Assembly (NCBI GenBank): GCA_030040515.1
Contig: JASHTO010000392.1
Location: 1-6,886 of the forward strand
Length of the DNA stretch: 6,886 bases
From: Terriglobia bacterium
GTDB taxonomy: Bacteria > Acidobacteriota > Terriglobia > UBA7540
Direction of reading: 5' to 3'
Below are positions 5,505-6,886 of the stretch, in pieces (the first letter of the stretch is position 1; each line of letters starts with the position of its first letter). The notes below the pieces were generated by a model. It had not been told where the DNA came from and searched no databases. It was given only the letters and a program-made list of their open reading frames with translations. A program made the position numbers and the translations under genes.

Positions 5505-6488
5505 TCACTTCCCCGTGGGCGGGACATGATCCTTTTGCGATTTGATTCGAATCAGGCTGTAGGGACGTTGTTTGAGGGTATCCGTAAATTCTTTCAGGTT
5601 CTCGCTCGAGACGCGGATGTTTTCGAGCGTCTCATCCAAATCGCCGCGGTTCGACCCCAGTGTATCATTCAGATCACTGATCATCCGCTCCGCCTCGGTG
5701 AGTGAAGTTTGCAGTCGAACCAGGGTGTCGCGAAGTTGCTTGCGGTTTTCCTCCACAACTTCGTCCAGGTGGCCGGTGAGCTGGTCGGCGTGGCCGATGG
5801 TGCCATTCACGTTGTCGATGGTCGGGGCAACTTTGCCACTCGCCGTATCCAGATTGGCAATGGTATTTTCCAGGTGTGGGCGCGAATTTTTCAGCATGCC
5901 GTCGGTATTGGCCAGCACGGAGCTGAAATGGTCCTTGTTTTCCGGGCTCACCACCCCGTTAAGGTTTTTGATCAGCAGGCTGGCGTTGTCAGAGAGCGCC
6001 AGGACGCGATCGTCCAGGTCGTTGACCAGTTTCGTAGCATTCAGGGTGATGTTGTTCACATTGTTGAAAACATCGGAAATCTGCACGATCTCCACAGTGG
6101 GAATCTCGCTTCCCGGGGGCAGGGGCGGGGCGTCGCGGGTGCCGGCGGAAACCTCCAGGTAATTCTCTCCCAGGAAACCCAGCGATGAAATGCGCGCCTT
6201 GGAGTTGGCACGGATCGGCGTCTTATCCGCGACCTCCAAAACGATCTTGATGCGGGTATTATCCCCCGGGTCGAGGGAGGCGGATTTGATGACGCCCACC
6301 TTCAAGCCGTCGAATCGCACGACGCTCCCCGGCTCGAGTCCCCCGGCGAACTTGAAATAGGTGGTGTACTGCACTTTTTGATTGCGGAAGAGGTCCACTC
6401 CACCCACAAAGATCAGCGCCACCAGAAACAGCGCCGCTCCGATGGCCACCACCACACCCACTTTGATTTCTTCGTCGGCACGCGCCAT
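5505..6488 (-). CDS. mlaD: MCE-domain protein of an Mla-type ABC lipid transporter (MlaD-like)
   Basis: A 327-residue protein with an N-terminal transmembrane helix (about 9-30), an MCE domain (about 39-115, with FKFAGGLEPGSVVRFDGLKVGVI and GFLGENYLEV in its core), and a long helical tail (about 135-308) rich in N, D and L, likely coiled-coil. The MCE domain forms hexameric rings in the periplasm that carry lipids between the inner-membrane ABC transporter and the outer membrane. E. coli MlaD has 183 residues, so the helical tail is an extension, as is common in single-MCE proteins outside the Proteobacteria; it could form a tube or needle. The start ATG at 6488 has GAGGTGA 5 bp upstream; the longer in-frame start at 6584 would translate the heptamer repeat and is rejected. 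The ATPase gene lies directly upstream. Transport direction and cargo are not readable; phospholipid is the best guess. Confidence 0.92.
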   Translation of the reverse strand: MARADEEIKVGVVVAIGAALFLVALIFVGGVDLFRNQKVQYTTYFKFAGGLEPGSVVRFDGLKVGVIKSASLDPGDNTRIKIVLEVADKTPIRANSKARISSLGFLGENYLEVSAGTRDAPPLPPGSEIPTVEIVQISDVFNNVNNITLNATKLVNDLDDRVLALSDNASLLIKNLNGVVSPENKDHFSSVLANTDGMLKNSRPHLENTIANLDTASGKVAPTIDNVNGTIGHADQLTGHLDEVVEENRKQLRDTLVRLQTSLTEAERMISDLNDTLGSNRGDLDETLENIRVSSENLKEFTDTLKQRPYSLIRIKSQKDHVPPTGK

Positions 6489-6493
6489 GACGT

Positions 6494-6500
6494 TCACCTC
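6494..6500 (-). promoter_or_regulatory. Ribosome binding site of the MCE-domain gene
   Basis: GAGGTGA on the minus strand, 5 bp before the ATG at 6488. It supports the start MARADEEIKVG, which places the membrane helix near the N-terminus as in other MlaD proteins. Confidence 0.75.
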
Positions 6501-6508
6501 ACTGGCAT

Positions 6509-6605
6509 CGAAACTCGAAATTCGAAAATCGAAACTCGTAATAAAGTGATGCTTTCTACAATTGACAGCACGAACAGGCCTCAAGCTGGCGAATTTCGAG
6601 TTTCG
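6509..6605. repeat. Palindromic array of 7-bp units (CGAAACT type), copy 2
   Basis: Bases 6509-6536 divide into four 7-mers: CGAAACT, CGAAATT, CGAAAAT, CGAAACT. Bases 6592-6605 hold two units in the other orientation, AATTTCG and AGTTTCG. The 16 bp at 6509-6524 and 6590-6605 are perfect inverted repeats, separated by 65 bp of unrelated sequence. It fills most of the 119-bp gap between the ATPase stop codon and the MCE gene and starts 2 bp after that stop. The unit is the same as in the array at 2053-2135, with AGTTTCG on one strand and CGAAACT on the other. Confidence 0.75.
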
Positions 6606-6607
6606 CC

Positions 6608-6886
6608 CTAATTCTCGGTCAGCGACCGCAAATACTCCTGTGCATCCACCTGATCGCCCTCGGGGATCCGATTCATAAATTGCAACACGCGCGGATGCTG
6701 GGAATTGCGAATCTCTTCCGGCGTTCCCGTGGCGATCACTTCGCCGCGGTCCATCACTGTGATGCGGTCGGCAATCATGAAAGCGCTGGCCAATTCGTGC
6801 GTCACCACGACGATGGTCATGCGGAAGGCCAGTTTCAATTTCAGGATCAGGGAATCGATTCCCGCCGCGGTGATGGGGTCGAGCCC
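6608..6886 (-). CDS. mlaF: ABC transporter ATPase of the Mla type, C-terminal fragment (MlaF-like)
   Basis: The frame stays open to the right edge, giving the last 92 residues. The fragment begins with GLDPITAAGIDSLI, the D-loop that follows Walker B in ABC ATPases of this class. It continues with IVVVTHELASAF, the switch histidine (H-loop), then IADRITVMDRGEVIATGTPEEI, and ends in SLTEN. GLDP followed by THEL-type H-loop is typical of MlaF/TTG2A, the cytoplasmic ATPase that powers the MlaFEDB lipid transporter. The Walker A and signature motifs and the start lie outside the window. The MCE gene follows on the same strand, as in mla operons, but after an unusually long 119-bp gap. A TTG at 6838 is in frame but is not the start. 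The permease gene mlaE would be expected further upstream. Confidence 0.92.
   Translation of the reverse strand, partial: GLDPITAAGIDSLILKLKLAFRMTIVVVTHELASAFMIADRITVMDRGEVIATGTPEEIRNSQHPRVLQFMNRIPEGDQVDAQEYLRSLTEN

Noticed and set aside
5495..5520. Possible bidirectional terminator between the convergent HAD and MCE genes
   Set aside because: Short competing stems (GGGGA/TCCCC and GCCCA/TGGGC) exist, but there is no T tract on either strand and the stems overlap the end of the MCE coding region.
6489..6584. Longer MCE protein with 32 extra N-terminal residues
   Set aside because: The extension translates the CGAAACT repeat, and GAGGTGA stands directly before the inner ATG at 6488.

Overview
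The window looks like a chromosomal segment of an acidobacterium (phylum Acidobacteriota) or a close diderm relative. The argument rests on the C-terminal tail of a very typical acidobacterial-style TonB-dependent receptor, lipid A and Mla-type genes that imply an outer membrane, moderately high G+C, and intergenic spaces full of short palindromic repeats. The phylum is inferred from gene style, not proven.

Layout: (1) 1-314, plus strand: the 3' end of an outer-membrane TonB-dependent receptor, followed 13 bp later by tRNA-Cys(GCA) with an encoded CCA end (328-401). (2) 402-755: no gene; its right part is a 141-bp palindromic, MITE-like element (612-752) that ends 3 bp beyond the lpxD stop codon. 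(3) 756-4152, minus strand, transcribed right to left: a membrane-anchored alpha/beta hydrolase, an LpxL/HtrB-like lipid A acyltransferase, and lpxD. The acyltransferase and lpxD are separated by about 370 bp holding several palindromes, a G-run tract and a heptanucleotide repeat array. (4) 4153-4654: a divergent intergenic region without a convincing gene. (5) 4655-5491, plus strand: a HAD-family phosphatase with a strong ribosome binding site. (6) 5505-6886, minus strand: an MCE-domain protein (MlaD-like) preceded by the 3' end of its ABC ATPase (MlaF-like), which runs off the right edge. The 119 bp between these two hold a second heptanucleotide repeat array.

Functional theme: most of the protein genes concern the outer envelope. 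LpxD and the LpxL-like enzyme act early and late in lipid A synthesis, the MlaF/MlaD pair belongs to an ABC lipid transporter between the membranes, and the receptor sits in the outer membrane. The HAD phosphatase and the alpha/beta hydrolase have no substrate that can be read from the sequence.

I found no new multi-gene system. The most unusual material is intergenic: two palindromic arrays built from 7-bp units of the form CGAAACT / AGTTTCG, each starting within about 10 bp of a minus-strand stop codon, plus the 141-bp inverted-repeat element placed the same way after lpxD.
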